DNA of 64,000 bases from Pseudomonas sp. FP453 (GCF_030687495.1 NZ_CP117435.1:5150501-5214500), one strand, 5' to 3'; shown: positions 48,064 to 57,766, counted from the first letter of the stretch. The notes: generated by a model from the sequence alone, not told the origin. Made by a program: numbers and translations.

Positions 48064-49023
48064 TCAGGTATCCAGCCGACCACTGAGAAACTGTTGCAGG
48101 CGGCGCTGCATCAAGCGTCCTTCATTGCCCAGGCAACCGACGGAAGAACCGGCCAGATCGTCCTCGGCCAGGTCCGATGCCGCCCCCGCCAGGAACAACG
48201 GGCAATCCAGGGTCAGCGCCAAGCGGTTGAGGCGACCGGCCAAATCCTGGCCATGGGAGTGGTTGGAATACACGATCAGCGCCTGGGGCCGGGTCTTTTC
48301 ACACAGCAGCATCAACTCATCCACAGGCTGGCCCATGGCGATCACCTTCACCGCCAGGTCATCGCGACCGATCATTAGGGCTGCCACCAGCAGCTCCAAT
48401 TTACGGCACTCACCGGGCATGGCCGCCAGCAACACGCGCGGGGCCGATGACGCACAGCCGACATTCAGGCGCTGCCAGGCCTGCACCCGCAAAAAGGCAT
48501 CGAAGAACAACCATTCGCTGGCCTGGCCAAAGCGGCCCTGATGACGAAGCAGATCGTGCCAGAGGGGCATCAGGATGTCCTGGAATGCCACGCTGAGGGG
48601 GTAGGTCGCAAAGATCTGCCCGTACAGGTGCTCCAGACGCCGGTCGTCAAAGGCACTCACGGCCTGCCTCAACCTTGCTTGCCATTGCGGCCACTCGGTC
48701 TCCTCGACCATGTCGCGCTCGCCACGAACGGCGTGCGCCTGCTGGTCGTCGCGGGCCAGGATCTTGCCGACCTTGCTGACGGCAACGCCCCGTTCGATCC
48801 AGTCGAGGATGCGATTGACCGTCTCGATATCGGCCTTGGAATAGAGGCGATGCCCGCTTTCGGTGCGAGTGGGCTGGATCAGGCCGTAGCGCCGCTCCCA
48901 GGCACGCAAGGTGACCGGGTTTATGCCTGTCAATCTCGACACTTCACGAATCGGAAACAGCTCATCGGGATCAGTCGCATCCAGATGCAAAATGCTATCA
49001 AGCGGAGCAGTAATCACGGGCAT
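48064..49023 (-). CDS. MerR-family regulator, LitR-like without B12 His
   Basis: A 319-residue regulator. ATG 49023 is preferred over the in-frame start at 49047. N-terminal MerR domain (FPIREVSRLTGINPVTLRAWERRYGL), then a helical linker and a Rossmann-like domain in the place of the cobalamin-binding domain of CarH/LitR. The usual ExH region reads MPGECRKLEL, so the B12-ligating His is missing. That fits class II LitR proteins of Pseudomonas, reported to be controlled by a short LOV partner. It converges with the PilZ-like gene and is divergent from the ABM-folM-folE-folX genes. Confidence 0.88.
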   Translation of the reverse strand: MPVITAPLDSILHLDATDPDELFPIREVSRLTGINPVTLRAWERRYGLIQPTRTESGHRLYSKADIETVNRILDWIERGVAVSKVGKILARDDQQAHAVRGERDMVEETEWPQWQARLRQAVSAFDDRRLEHLYGQIFATYPLSVAFQDILMPLWHDLLRHQGRFGQASEWLFFDAFLRVQAWQRLNVGCASSAPRVLLAAMPGECRKLELLVAALMIGRDDLAVKVIAMGQPVDELMLLCEKTRPQALIVYSNHSHGQDLAGRLNRLALTLDCPLFLAGAASDLAEDDLAGSSVGCLGNEGRLMQRRLQQFLSGRLDT

Positions 49024-49129
49024 TTGAGACCAAAAAACCAATGGCAATTGGGGTCGCCATTTAACGCCTTAAGACCTGTCTTTTTCAAGTTCCCCAAGCT
49101 TCGGACCAATGCCACTGGCGTATTTTTGC

Positions 49130-49156
49130 AAAACAGGAATAATCCTTGCCTGTTTT
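49130..49156. promoter_or_regulatory. Palindromic candidate operator upstream of the ABM-fol genes
   Basis: AAAACAGG (49130-49137) and CCTGTTTT (49149-49156) are perfect inverted 8-mers with 11 bases between, in the gap divergent from the MerR regulator. A further CCTGTCTTTTT half-site lies near 49074. MerR-family proteins bind such dyads; assignment is inference. Confidence 0.45.
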
Positions 49157-49235
49157 TACATAGCGGCACTACCCCGCCGCCATGTTCGTGCGCCGCCTAC
49201 CCGGCCCAGCGCACCCGTATATTTGGAGATACACA

Positions 49236-49796
49236 ATGTCTACCTCACCAGTCACCCTGATGGTTGCGCGCCGCGTGGCCAAAGGTCGCTACGAAGAGTT
49301 GATGGCCTGGCTGCGCGAAGGCGAGCAATTGGCCACGGACTTTCCCGGTTACCTGGGTTCAGGCGTGCTTGCGCCGCCGCCCAATGATGACGAATTCCAG
49401 ATCATCTTCCGCTTTGCCGACGAAAAAACCCTGCATGCCTGGGAGTTTTCCGCGTCCCGCAGTGCCTGGCTGGGCCGTGGCAGCGAGCTGTTCGCCGACC
49501 CGTCCGAGCATCGTGTGAGTGGCATTGATGGCTGGTTTGGCGCCATCGGCGCACGACCGCCGCGCTGGAAGCAGGCCGTGGCGATCTGGCTGGCATTTTT
49601 CCCGGTGTCGTTGATCTTCAACTTTGCGCTGGGCCCGTTGCTCGCCGAGTTGGAGTTGGTCCCGCGTGTGCTGGTCAGCACCCTGGCCCTGACGCCGCTG
49701 ATGGTTTACCTGTTCATTCCGCTGTCGACCCACCTGCTGGCCAACTGGCTGCATCCCGTGCCCGCACCGCGCAAGGCCAGCGAAGCCGCCGCGTGA
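49236..49796 (+). CDS. ABM-domain protein with two membrane helices
   Basis: A 186-residue protein from ATG 49236 with TTGGAGA upstream; the frame from 49182 is not needed. The N-terminal half is an antibiotic-biosynthesis-monooxygenase-like domain (VARRVAKGRYEELMAWLREGEQLATDFPGYLGSG, FADEKTLHAWE). The C-terminal half has two helices (AIWLAFFPVSLIFNFALG, TLALTPLMVYLFIPLSTHLLANW). First gene downstream of the candidate LitR operator. Function unknown. Confidence 0.88.
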   Translation: MSTSPVTLMVARRVAKGRYEELMAWLREGEQLATDFPGYLGSGVLAPPPNDDEFQIIFRFADEKTLHAWEFSASRSAWLGRGSELFADPSEHRVSGIDGWFGAIGARPPRWKQAVAIWLAFFPVSLIFNFALGPLLAELELVPRVLVSTLALTPLMVYLFIPLSTHLLANWLHPVPAPRKASEAAA

Positions 49797-49853
49797 GTAC
49801 AGGGGGCCGCAGCGCTGGTATGATTTGAGCCTGCCAGCGAATCGAGCCCCCCA

Positions 49854-50564
49854 ATGACTGCAACACACGCCCCGATCCTGATCACCGGCGCCGGCCAGCG
49901 TGTCGGCCTGCATTGCGCCCAGCGTCTGCTGGACGACGGCCACGCGGTGATTTTCAGCTACCGCAGCGAACGCCCTGGCGTGCAGGCCCTGCGCGAGCGC
50001 GGGGCGATCGGTGTGTTTGCCGATTTCTCCAGCGAAGCCGGCGTCATGGCATTTATCGCCGAACTGAACAGCCATACCCAAAGCCTGCGCGCGATCATCC
50101 ACAACGCCTCGGCCTGGGTCGCGGAAACACCCGGCGACGAAAGCCGCGCCTTTACCGACATGTTCAGCGTGCACATGCTTGCGCCGTACCTGATCAACCT
50201 GCATTGTTCACCTTTGCTGCAACGCTCCACGCCAGCCGACATCGTGCATATCAGCGATGACGTGGTGCGCAAGGGCAGCCGCCAGCACATTGCCTATTGC
50301 GCCACCAAGGCCGGGCTCGACAGCCTCACGCTGTCGTTCGCCGCGCAGTTCGCGCCGCTGATCAAGGTCAACGGCATCGCCCCGGCGATGGTGATGTTCA
50401 ACGACGGCGACGACGCGGCCTACCGTGCCAAGGTGCTGGCCAAGTCCGCACTGGGCACCGAACCCGGGCCCGAGGTGATCTACCAGAGCGTGCGTTACCT
50501 GCTGGACAACCCCTATGTCACCGGTACCACCCTGACCGTCAACGGCGGGCGGCATATCAAGTAA
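49854..50564 (+). CDS. folM: Dihydromonapterin reductase
   Basis: A 236-residue SDR-fold enzyme with the unusual TGAGQRVG cofactor motif and catalytic Tyr in IAYCATKAG, both typical of FolM. It reduces dihydromonapterin to tetrahydromonapterin. It is followed 20 bases later by folE and then folX, so three steps of the monapterin pathway are clustered; the product serves phenylalanine hydroxylase in Pseudomonas. Confidence 0.93.
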   Translation: MTATHAPILITGAGQRVGLHCAQRLLDDGHAVIFSYRSERPGVQALRERGAIGVFADFSSEAGVMAFIAELNSHTQSLRAIIHNASAWVAETPGDESRAFTDMFSVHMLAPYLINLHCSPLLQRSTPADIVHISDDVVRKGSRQHIAYCATKAGLDSLTLSFAAQFAPLIKVNGIAPAMVMFNDGDDAAYRAKVLAKSALGTEPGPEVIYQSVRYLLDNPYVTGTTLTVNGGRHIK

Positions 50565-50584
50565 GCCGTTTGTGAGGATGTTGT

Positions 50585-51145
50585 ATGACCTTGTCCCTGC
50601 CCCAACACTACCGCGAGATCCTCAAGAGCCTGGGCGAAGACCCGGAGCGTGAAGGTTTGCTCGACACCCCCAAGCGCGCGGCCAAGGCGATGCAGTACCT
50701 GTGCCACGGCTACGAACAGAACCTGGATGACATCGTCAACGGCGCACTGTTCACCTCCGACAATGACGAGATGGTGATCCTCAAGGACATCGAGTTGTAC
50801 TCGCTGTGCGAGCACCACCTGCTGCCCTTTATCGGCAAGGCCCATGTGGCCTATATTCCGACCGGCAAGGTGCTCGGCCTGTCGAAGCTGGCGCGCATCG
50901 TCGATATGTATGCGCGGCGCCTGCAGATCCAGGAAAACCTCACGCGGCAAATCGCCGACGCCATCCAGCAAGTGACCCAGGCCGCCGGCGTGGCGGTGGT
51001 GATCGAAGCCAGGCACATGTGCATGATGATGCGCGGCGTGGAGAAACAGAATTCAACCATGAACACCTCGGTGATGCTCGGCGCGTTCCGCGAGTCGAAC
51101 ACCACGCGCATGGAGTTCCTGCAACTGATCGGACGGAGCAAGTAG
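50585..51145 (+). CDS. folE: GTP cyclohydrolase I
   Basis: A 186-residue enzyme that opens GTP to dihydroneopterin triphosphate. Zinc ligands Cys75 and His78 in LCEHHLLP and the second Cys in RHMCMMMRG. Substrate-binding residues follow in [10 protein letters not shown]. It sits between folM and folX, feeding monapterin, and may be an additional copy to a folate-pathway folE elsewhere. Confidence 0.96.
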   Translation: MTLSLPQHYREILKSLGEDPEREGLLDTPKRAAKAMQYLCHGYEQNLDDIVNGALFTSDNDEMVILKDIELYSLCEHHLLPFIGKAHVAYIPTGKVLGLSKLARIVDMYARRLQIQENLTRQIADAIQQVTQAAGVAVVIEARHMCMMMRGVEKQNSTMNTSVMLGAFRESNTTRMEFLQLIGRSK

Positions 51146-51147
51146 CA

Positions 51148-51519
51148 ATGCCACAACTTCAACCAGGCATGGCGCGCATCCGGGTCAAGGACCTGTGCCT
51201 GCGCACCTACATCGGCATCAACGAGGACGAGATCCTCAACAAGCAGGATGTGCTGATCAACCTGACCATCCTGTATGCCGCCCAGGAAGCCGTGCGCGAC
51301 AATGACATCGACCACGCGCTGAACTACCGCACCATCACCAAGGCCATCATTGCCCACGTCGAAGGCAACCGCTTTGCCTTGCTGGAGCGTCTGACCCAGG
51401 AGCTGCTGGACCTGGTGATGAGCAATGAATCGGTGCTGTACGCCGAAGTCGAAGTGGACAAGCCCCATGCGCTGCGCTTTGCCGAATCGGTGTCGATTAC
51501 CCTGGCGGCCAGCCGCTAA
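51148..51519 (+). CDS. folX: Dihydroneopterin triphosphate 2'-epimerase
   Basis: A 123-residue FolB/FolX-fold protein, ATG 51148 three bases after folE. The pattern [18 protein letters not shown] and [13 protein letters not shown] is FolX-like; catalytic Glu and Lys residues lie at the expected places ([16 protein letters not shown]). It epimerises dihydroneopterin triphosphate to the monapterin form made by the folE product. Confidence 0.93.
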   Translation: MPQLQPGMARIRVKDLCLRTYIGINEDEILNKQDVLINLTILYAAQEAVRDNDIDHALNYRTITKAIIAHVEGNRFALLERLTQELLDLVMSNESVLYAEVEVDKPHALRFAESVSITLAASR

Positions 51520-51542
51520 CCCCTGAGATTTGCGTGAGCCCT

Positions 51543-51839
51543 ATGAACGACCAACAACGCCTCGAACTCGAAGCCGCCGCCTTCCGCCGGCTGGTGGCCC
51601 ACCTGGACAGCCGCAAGGATGTGCAGAACATCGACCTGATGAACCTCTCCGGTTTCTGCCGCAACTGCTTGTCCAAGTGGTACAAGGCCGAGGCCGATGA
51701 GCGCCAGATCGAGCTGAGCCTCGATGACGCCCGTGAAGTGGTGTACGGCATGCCGTACGCCGAGTGGAAAGCCCAATACCAGAAAGAAGCCAGCGCCGAC
51801 CAACAGGCGGCGTTCGCCAAAGGAAAAACCCATGACTGA
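51543..51839 (+). CDS. DUF1244-family protein
   Basis: A 98-residue soluble protein (ATG 51543; GTG 51534 also in frame). DUF1244 motifs: VAHLDSRKDVQNIDLMNLSGFCRNCLSKWY and DDAREVVYGMPY. The pair of Cys in FCRNCL may bind a metal. Function unknown. It overlaps the hopJ-like start by 8 bases and lies 23 bases after folX. Confidence 0.93.
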   Translation: MNDQQRLELEAAAFRRLVAHLDSRKDVQNIDLMNLSGFCRNCLSKWYKAEADERQIELSLDDAREVVYGMPYAEWKAQYQKEASADQQAAFAKGKTHD

Positions 51840-52170
51840 TTTGAATACCCTGCGCGCCAGCCTTAACAGTGGCGAACATGTTTTTGCCGATACCTTGGCT
51901 TTTGTTGCCGCAGGTTATGACTACCAACCACAAGCCTTTACCAATGGCGAGGTGGAAAACGCCGCCGGGCAGAACGAGGGCTCGTGCAAGACCCTGGGCC
52001 TGGCTGTGCTGGAAGGCTTGAGCGATCAGGAAGCGCTGCTGGCATTTGGTGAGCATTACCGTTCGGTGGTGGCCACGCCTGAGGGCAGCGACCACGGCAA
52101 CATTCGGGCGTTGATCGCCCATGGCCTGGCCGGCGTGAAGTTCACCGCACAACCCCTGACTCGCCGCTGA
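51832..52170 (+). CDS. HopJ-family protein
   Basis: A 112-residue protein of the HopJ family (FVAAGYDYQPQAFTNGEVENAAGQNEGSCKTLG, EHYRSVVATPEGSDHGNIRAL). The name comes from a Pseudomonas syringae locus, but homologs are widespread in bacteria without type III secretion, so effector function is doubtful. Start overlaps the DUF1244 gene. Followed by a REP pair and a bidirectional terminator. Confidence 0.9.
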   Translation: MTDLNTLRASLNSGEHVFADTLAFVAAGYDYQPQAFTNGEVENAAGQNEGSCKTLGLAVLEGLSDQEALLAFGEHYRSVVATPEGSDHGNIRALIAHGLAGVKFTAQPLTRR

Positions 52171-52192
52171 TCCAACAGCGGAACACGATCAA

Positions 52193-52265
52193 TGTGGGAG
52201 CCGGGCTTGCCCGCGATGGCGGTGGTGGCGGATACACCGCTATCGCAGGCAAGCCAGCTCCCACA
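52193..52265. repeat. REPIN
   Basis: TGTGGGAGCCGGGCTTGCC and the inverse GGCAAGCCAGCTCCCACA around a short loop. Confidence 0.9.
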
Positions 52266-52311
52266 GGGATTGGGTCAACACCTGAAGAACTGGGTGTTGC
52301 TTGAATCGCGA

Positions 52312-52349
52312 ACATAAAAAAACCGGCCTCTCAGCCGGTTTTTTTATGT
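52312..52349. terminator. Bidirectional terminator between hopJ-like gene and trxB
   Basis: ACATAAAAAAACCGGC pairs perfectly with GCCGGTTTTTTTATGT; T-runs on both strands. Confidence 0.92.
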
Positions 52350-52360
52350 TGCAGCGCGCC

Positions 52361-53308
<948 letters not shown>

Positions 53309-53587
53309 TCACTCCTATCGACCACCCGGACAACAAGGTGGCTGGAATAAAAAAGGACCGCGAAGCACTTGGGGAAGGCTTGAACTCGCACGTCCTGAAA
53401 AATAATGGGTGCAGCGTATAGAGGGGGGCAAGATTAAGGAAATACGGAATAACAATCCAGCTCATAGGCGGTCTCTATGCAGTTGGCGTGGTTGATCGAC
53501 GCCTTTGTTACCGCTGATGTCGCCGCTTTCACCCAGGTTACAAAGCCGGTAAGGTCGGCGCGTTCGTCCCTTTGCTCGGAGTTGTCC

Positions 53588-54337
53588 ATGCCTGCCCCCG
53601 CTCTTTCCGGCCCGCAATACCTGCGTGAAGGCCTCAAACTGGTGCTCAGCCCTGGCCTGCGCCTGTTTGTCTTGCTGCCGCTGGCGATCAACCTGGTGCT
53701 GTTCGTCGGCCTGATCTATTTCGCCGGCCATCAGTTCAGCCTGTGGGTCGATCACTTGATGCCGACGCTGCCAAGCTGGCTGAGTTTTCTGAATTACCTG
53801 CTGTGGCCGTTGTTTGTGGTGCTGGTGGTACTGATGGTGTTTTTCACCTTCACCATGCTGGCCAATATCATCGCCGCGCCGTTCAACGGTTTTCTCTCGG
53901 AGAAAGTCGAAGTGGTGGTGCGCGGCACCGATGACTTCCCGGCGTTCAGCTGGGGCGAACTGATCGCCATGGTGCCACGCACCTTGGCCCGGGAAATGCG
54001 CAAGCTGGGTTACTTCCTGCCGCGGGCCATCGGCCTGTTTATCCTGTCGTTCATTCCGGTGGTCAACCTGATCGCCGCGCCGCTGTGGCTGCTGTTCGGG
54101 GTATGGATGATGGCGATCCAATACATTGACTATCCGGCGGACAACCACAAGCTGGGCTGGAACGAAATGCTCGCCTGGCTGCGCCAGAAACGCTGGCAGA
54201 GCATGAGCTTCGGCGGGATTGTCTACCTGGTGCTGCTGGTGCCGGTGGTCAACCTGCTGATGATGCCGGCAGCGGTGGCCGGGGCCACGTTGTTCTGGGT
54301 GCGTGAGCAGGGTGCCGAGACGATGGCCAAGTCATAA
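53588..54337 (+). CDS. cysZ: Sulfate transporter CysZ
   Basis: A 249-residue inner-membrane protein with four main helices and the family pattern ([41 protein letters not shown]). ATG 53588 is chosen over an in-frame start at 53477. It imports sulfate for cysteine synthesis. The 282 bases upstream, shared with trxB, hold no further gene. Confidence 0.94.
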   Translation: MPAPALSGPQYLREGLKLVLSPGLRLFVLLPLAINLVLFVGLIYFAGHQFSLWVDHLMPTLPSWLSFLNYLLWPLFVVLVVLMVFFTFTMLANIIAAPFNGFLSEKVEVVVRGTDDFPAFSWGELIAMVPRTLAREMRKLGYFLPRAIGLFILSFIPVVNLIAAPLWLLFGVWMMAIQYIDYPADNHKLGWNEMLAWLRQKRWQSMSFGGIVYLVLLVPVVNLLMMPAAVAGATLFWVREQGAETMAKS

Positions 54338-54370
54338 ATCCATCATCCCAATGACACAATGACGACACGG

Positions 54371-54389
54371 CCCACAGTGACACTGTGGG
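54371..54389. promoter_or_regulatory. 19-base palindrome at the glycosyltransferase start
   Basis: CCCACAGTG-A-CACTGTGGG, a perfect 9-bp stem two bases before the ATG at 54392. It would mask initiation, so it may act as a translational switch or operator. Confidence 0.5.
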
Positions 54390-54391
54390 TC

Positions 54392-55570
54392 ATGACGACA
54401 GCCTCGCTTCACATCACCCTGATTACCGAAACCTTCCCGCCTGAGATCAACGGGGTGGCCAATACCCTTGGCCGCCTGTGCGACGGTTTGCGCGCGCGCG
54501 GCCATCAAGTCGAGCTGGTGCGCCCGCGCCAGGGCAGCGACCAGAGTCGCACCAGCGATAACGAATTGCTGCTGTGCCGTGGCTGGCCATTACCGGGCTA
54601 CCCGGGCCTGCAGTGGGGCCAGTCGTCGATGCACAAGTTGCTCAGGCGTTGGACGCGCCAACGCCCGGACGTGCTGTACATCGCCACGGAAGGGCCGCTG
54701 GGCTTATCGGCCTTGCGCGCGGCACGGCGCCTGGGGATCAGCGTGGTCAGCGGGTTTCATACCAATTTCCAGCAGTATTCGAACCAATACGGCTTGAGCC
54801 TGCTGAGCCGAGTGGTCACCCACTACCTGCGCTGGTTCCATAACCGTTCGACCCTGACCCTGGTACCCAGCGCCAGCCAACGCCTGGAACTGGAGCGCCG
54901 GCATTTCGAGCGCTTGGGGATGCTGTCGCGCGGGGTGGACAGCCAGCTGTTCCACCCAGCCAAGCGTAACAATGCACTGAGAGAGAACTGGGGCCTGGGC
55001 AATGACGATATTGCCGTGCTGCATGTAGGGCGCCTCGCCCAGGAAAAGAACCTCGGCGTGCTCAAGCGCTGCTTTGACTCCCTGCGCAGCACTTACCCAC
55101 AGCGGCGGCTGAAACTGATCATCGTCGGCGATGGCCCGCAACGCCCGCTGCTGGAGCGTGAACTGCCCGACGCGGTGTTCTGCGGCACCCAGCGCGGCGA
55201 AGAGCTGGCGCGGCATTATGCGTCGGGTGACCTGTTCCTGTTTCCCAGCCTGACCGAAACCTTCGGCAATGTGGTGCTGGAGGCCATGGCTTCGGGGTTG
55301 GGCGTGGTGGCGTATGACCAGGCGGCCGCGACCCAGCATATCCGCCACGGCTACAACGGCGTGCTGGCGATGCCCGGGGATGAGGAGGCGTTTTGCGATG
55401 CGGCCAACTGGCTGCTGGAAGAGCGAGAGAATTTGCGCAGGGCACGGCTCAATGCTCGCCAGCACGCCAGCCGTCAGGGCTGGCCGGCGATTATCGAGCA
55501 ATTCGAGAACCAGTTACGGGGTGTGTGCAAGGAACATTTGGCTGCACCAACAGTGCCTTACGCTCGTTGA
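54392..55570 (+). CDS. GT4-family glycosyltransferase
   Basis: A 392-residue glycosyltransferase. ATG 54392 is preferred to ATG 54359 because the family N-terminus (LHITLITETFPPEINGVANTL) follows it. GT-B fold; donor-binding Glu pair in SLTETFGNVVLEAM (E-x7-E) and the KNLGVLKR segment after the sugar-nucleotide GRLAQEKN. Related to mannosyltransferases that act on diacylglycerol or phosphatidylinositol. It follows cysZ by 54 bases and may be co-transcribed. Confidence 0.9.
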   Translation: MTTASLHITLITETFPPEINGVANTLGRLCDGLRARGHQVELVRPRQGSDQSRTSDNELLLCRGWPLPGYPGLQWGQSSMHKLLRRWTRQRPDVLYIATEGPLGLSALRAARRLGISVVSGFHTNFQQYSNQYGLSLLSRVVTHYLRWFHNRSTLTLVPSASQRLELERRHFERLGMLSRGVDSQLFHPAKRNNALRENWGLGNDDIAVLHVGRLAQEKNLGVLKRCFDSLRSTYPQRRLKLIIVGDGPQRPLLERELPDAVFCGTQRGEELARHYASGDLFLFPSLTETFGNVVLEAMASGLGVVAYDQAAATQHIRHGYNGVLAMPGDEEAFCDAANWLLEERENLRRARLNARQHASRQGWPAIIEQFENQLRGVCKEHLAAPTVPYAR

Positions 55571-55693
55571 ATGGTCAGCAGATAACGTGAGTCGGTTCGC
55601 CCTCCTGCCAGCCTAGCCCGCGCGCAATGGCCCAGACACTAGGAGTTTTCCCGAGGCGCCGTCTGAATCGGCATGCCACAACGGGATATTTCA

Positions 55694-55721
55694 GGAACGT
55701 CGCGCCAACTATCACCACCTA
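55694..55721 (+). promoter_or_regulatory. Near-consensus hrp box (HrpL promoter)
   Basis: GGAACG-N15-CCACCTA matches the HrpL consensus GGAACC-N15/16-CCACNNA with one mismatch at the sixth base. It lies 33 bases before the ATG at 55755 and 90 before the ATG at 55812 of the repeat gene. Confidence 0.55.
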
Positions 55722-55811
55722 CATGACACCTGCCGTACGAGGGGTGTCCTCCCGATGGAGCCCCCCCAGAAAAGGCAGGTCACTTATGACGAAACATTAA
55801 TAGAGCGCACT

Positions 55812-56552
55812 ATGTCCACACTGATAAACGGATCAATGGCACTACAACTCCTACCTCATCACACGCCAACTCAGCGGCCGGCAGATGCTTACACATCCAC
55901 AAGCCCGCAGATCGATCACGGCCGAGACCGCCCGCAGCCCCATCGCCCAGATACCAGTTGGCACCGCCCGCAACCCAACCGCCCGGGTAACAGCTGGCAG
56001 CCTGCGCAACCCCAACGCCCGGACAACAGCTGGCACCGTCCGCAGCCCAACCGCCCGGATAACAGCTGGCAACCTGCGCAAACCCAGCGCCCGGACAACA
56101 GCTGGCACCGCCCGCAACCCTACCGCCCGGATAACAGCTGGCAACCTGCGCAACCCCAACGCCCGGATAACAGCTGGCAACCTGCGCAACCCCAACGCCC
56201 GGACAACAGCTGGCACCGTCCGCAACCCTACCGCCCGGATAACACTTGGCAACCTGCGCAACCCCAGCGCCCGGACAACAGCTGGCACCGTCCGCAACCC
56301 TACCGCCCGGACAACGGCTGGCACCCTGCACAACCCCAACAACCGGACACCAATTGCCACCGTCCGCAACCCTACCGCCCGGAAAACGACTGGAACCCTG
56401 CACAACCCCAACGCCCGGACTACCAGACCACCGCTTACGACGAATATCAGCCACAGCCCCAGGATCGTCCGTACATACTGAACCGGACCTTTCCCTATCA
56501 GCCCTTTACATCGAACAGGCGGATGAACTCCCTCACGCCTAACCCATCTTGA
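55812..56552 (+). CDS. Pro/Gln-rich tandem-repeat protein
   Basis: 246 residues from ATG 55812; an in-frame ATG at 55755 with AGGGG upstream would add 19. A Ser/Thr-rich N-terminus (about 40 residues) precedes about 13 tandem 12-residue repeats alternating between WHRPQPNRPDNS and WQPAQPQRPDNS forms, then a unique tail. The repeat DNA is open in several frames on both strands, so frame choice rests on the non-repeat N-terminus and the upstream hrp box. No family is recognised. If the box is real, this could be a type III secreted protein. Confidence 0.5.
   Translation: MSTLINGSMALQLLPHHTPTQRPADAYTSTSPQIDHGRDRPQPHRPDTSWHRPQPNRPGNSWQPAQPQRPDNSWHRPQPNRPDNSWQPAQTQRPDNSWHRPQPYRPDNSWQPAQPQRPDNSWQPAQPQRPDNSWHRPQPYRPDNTWQPAQPQRPDNSWHRPQPYRPDNGWHPAQPQQPDTNCHRPQPYRPENDWNPAQPQRPDYQTTAYDEYQPQPQDRPYILNRTFPYQPFTSNRRMNSLTPNPS
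55935..56430. repeat. 36-bp tandem repeat array
   Basis: About 13-14 diverged copies of a 36-bp unit around CGCCCGGATAACAGCTGGCA, with paired variants forming a 72-bp higher-order period. The unit length is divisible by three, so all frames stay open. Confidence 0.92.
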
Positions 56553-56598
56553 CCGACAACAAACCACACGCCTTGGAATCAGTGACGATCTGAAACCA

Positions 56599-56632
56599 GA
56601 CGGGGGCTGGGTATCCCTACCCAGCCCCCGTC
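56599..56632. terminator. Strong hairpin between convergent genes
   Basis: GACGGGGGCTGGGTA-TCCC-TACCCAGCCCCCGTC: a perfect 15-bp stem, without a T-run. Serves the repeat gene and/or the ene-reductase. Confidence 0.65.
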
Positions 56633-56662
56633 AGATAGCGGGAATAGCGTTCAGCATCCACT

Positions 56663-57766
56663 TCAAACCAGCGTCATCAACGCCTCACGACTGAACGGCA
56701 AGATATCCCCCTCGCGTCCTTCACGTACCTTGACCGCCCAATCCGGGTCCACCAGCAGCGCACGGCCCACAGCAACGAGGTCGAATTCATCGTTGTTCAG
56801 GCGCTCCAGCAGCTTCTCCAGGCTGGCCGGTTGCGCGACCTTGTCGGTATTGACCATAAATTGCAGGAACTCGCCATCCAGGCCGACGCTGCCCACCGTG
56901 ATGGTCGGCTTGTCGGTGAGCTGGCGCGTCCAGCCGGCCAGGTTGAGGTCGGACCCTTCGAATTCCGGCTCCCAGAAACGCCGTGTAGAACAGTGGAAAA
57001 TATCCACACCGGCGTCAGACAGTGGCTTGAGGAACTCACCCAATGCCTCGGGGGTTTGCACCAGGCGCGCGGTGTAATCCTGTTGTTTCCACTGGGAGAA
57101 ACGGAAAATGATCGGGAAGTCCGGGCCTACGGCGGCGCGGGTAGCCTGGATCAGTTCTATGGCAAAACGCGAGCGGTTGGCCAGGCTGCCACCGTACTCG
57201 TCGGTGCGCTGGTTGCTGCCTTCCCAGAAGAACTGGTCCACCAGGTAGCCGTGGGCACCGTGGATCTCTACGCCGTCCATGCCGATGCTCTGGGCATCCT
57301 TGGCGGCCTGGGCGAAGGCGTTGATCACGTCCTTGATGTCCTGGATGGTCATGCCGTGGACGACCACGTTGCCGTCCTTGAGTTTTTCCGTCGGGCCATA
57401 GGCCGGCACGCTGGCATCAGGCTCGGTACCGATACGGCGCACGCTGCCGACATGCCACAACTGCGGGACGATCTTGCCGCCTTCTGCGTGCACGGCGTCG
57501 ACCACTTTCTTCCAGCCGGCCAGGGCCGCTTCGCCGTAGAAGTGCGGGACGTTGGGGTAACCGTTGGAGGCCTGATGGCCGACCACGGTGCCTTCGGTGA
57601 TGATCAGCCCCACACCGGCGGCGGCGCGGCGACGGTAGTACTCGATCACCTTGGAGTTGGGCACGCCGCCCGGCGAGAACGAGCGGGTCATCGGCGCCAT
57701 GACCACACGGGTGGACAGTTGCAGAGCACCGAGCTGGAAGGGTTTGAACAAGGCTTGAACAGGCAT
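56663..57766 (-). CDS. Old Yellow Enzyme-family alkene reductase
   Basis: A 367-residue FMN enzyme. FMN and substrate residues in VVMAPMTRS and IVPQLWHVG; active-site HGAHGYLVDQFF with the His pair replaced by His-Ala-His spacing typical of the family; DEYGGSLANRSRF; C-terminal VAVGRALLVDPDW. Reduces activated C=C bonds with NAD(P)H; resembles NemA and xenobiotic reductases. Single gene, convergent with the repeat gene. Confidence 0.92.
   Translation of the reverse strand: MPVQALFKPFQLGALQLSTRVVMAPMTRSFSPGGVPNSKVIEYYRRRAAAGVGLIITEGTVVGHQASNGYPNVPHFYGEAALAGWKKVVDAVHAEGGKIVPQLWHVGSVRRIGTEPDASVPAYGPTEKLKDGNVVVHGMTIQDIKDVINAFAQAAKDAQSIGMDGVEIHGAHGYLVDQFFWEGSNQRTDEYGGSLANRSRFAIELIQATRAAVGPDFPIIFRFSQWKQQDYTARLVQTPEALGEFLKPLSDAGVDIFHCSTRRFWEPEFEGSDLNLAGWTRQLTDKPTITVGSVGLDGEFLQFMVNTDKVAQPASLEKLLERLNNDEFDLVAVGRALLVDPDWAVKVREGREGDILPFSREALMTLV

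Noticed and set aside
51832..52170. HopJ-like gene as evidence for a type III effector
   Set aside because: No hrp box precedes it, and the family is widespread in bacteria without type III secretion.
55851..56567. Minus-strand and alternative plus-strand frames through the 36-bp repeats
   Set aside because: They arise because the repeat unit is a multiple of three; none has a unique N-terminus as convincing as the frame from 55812, though this is not certain.
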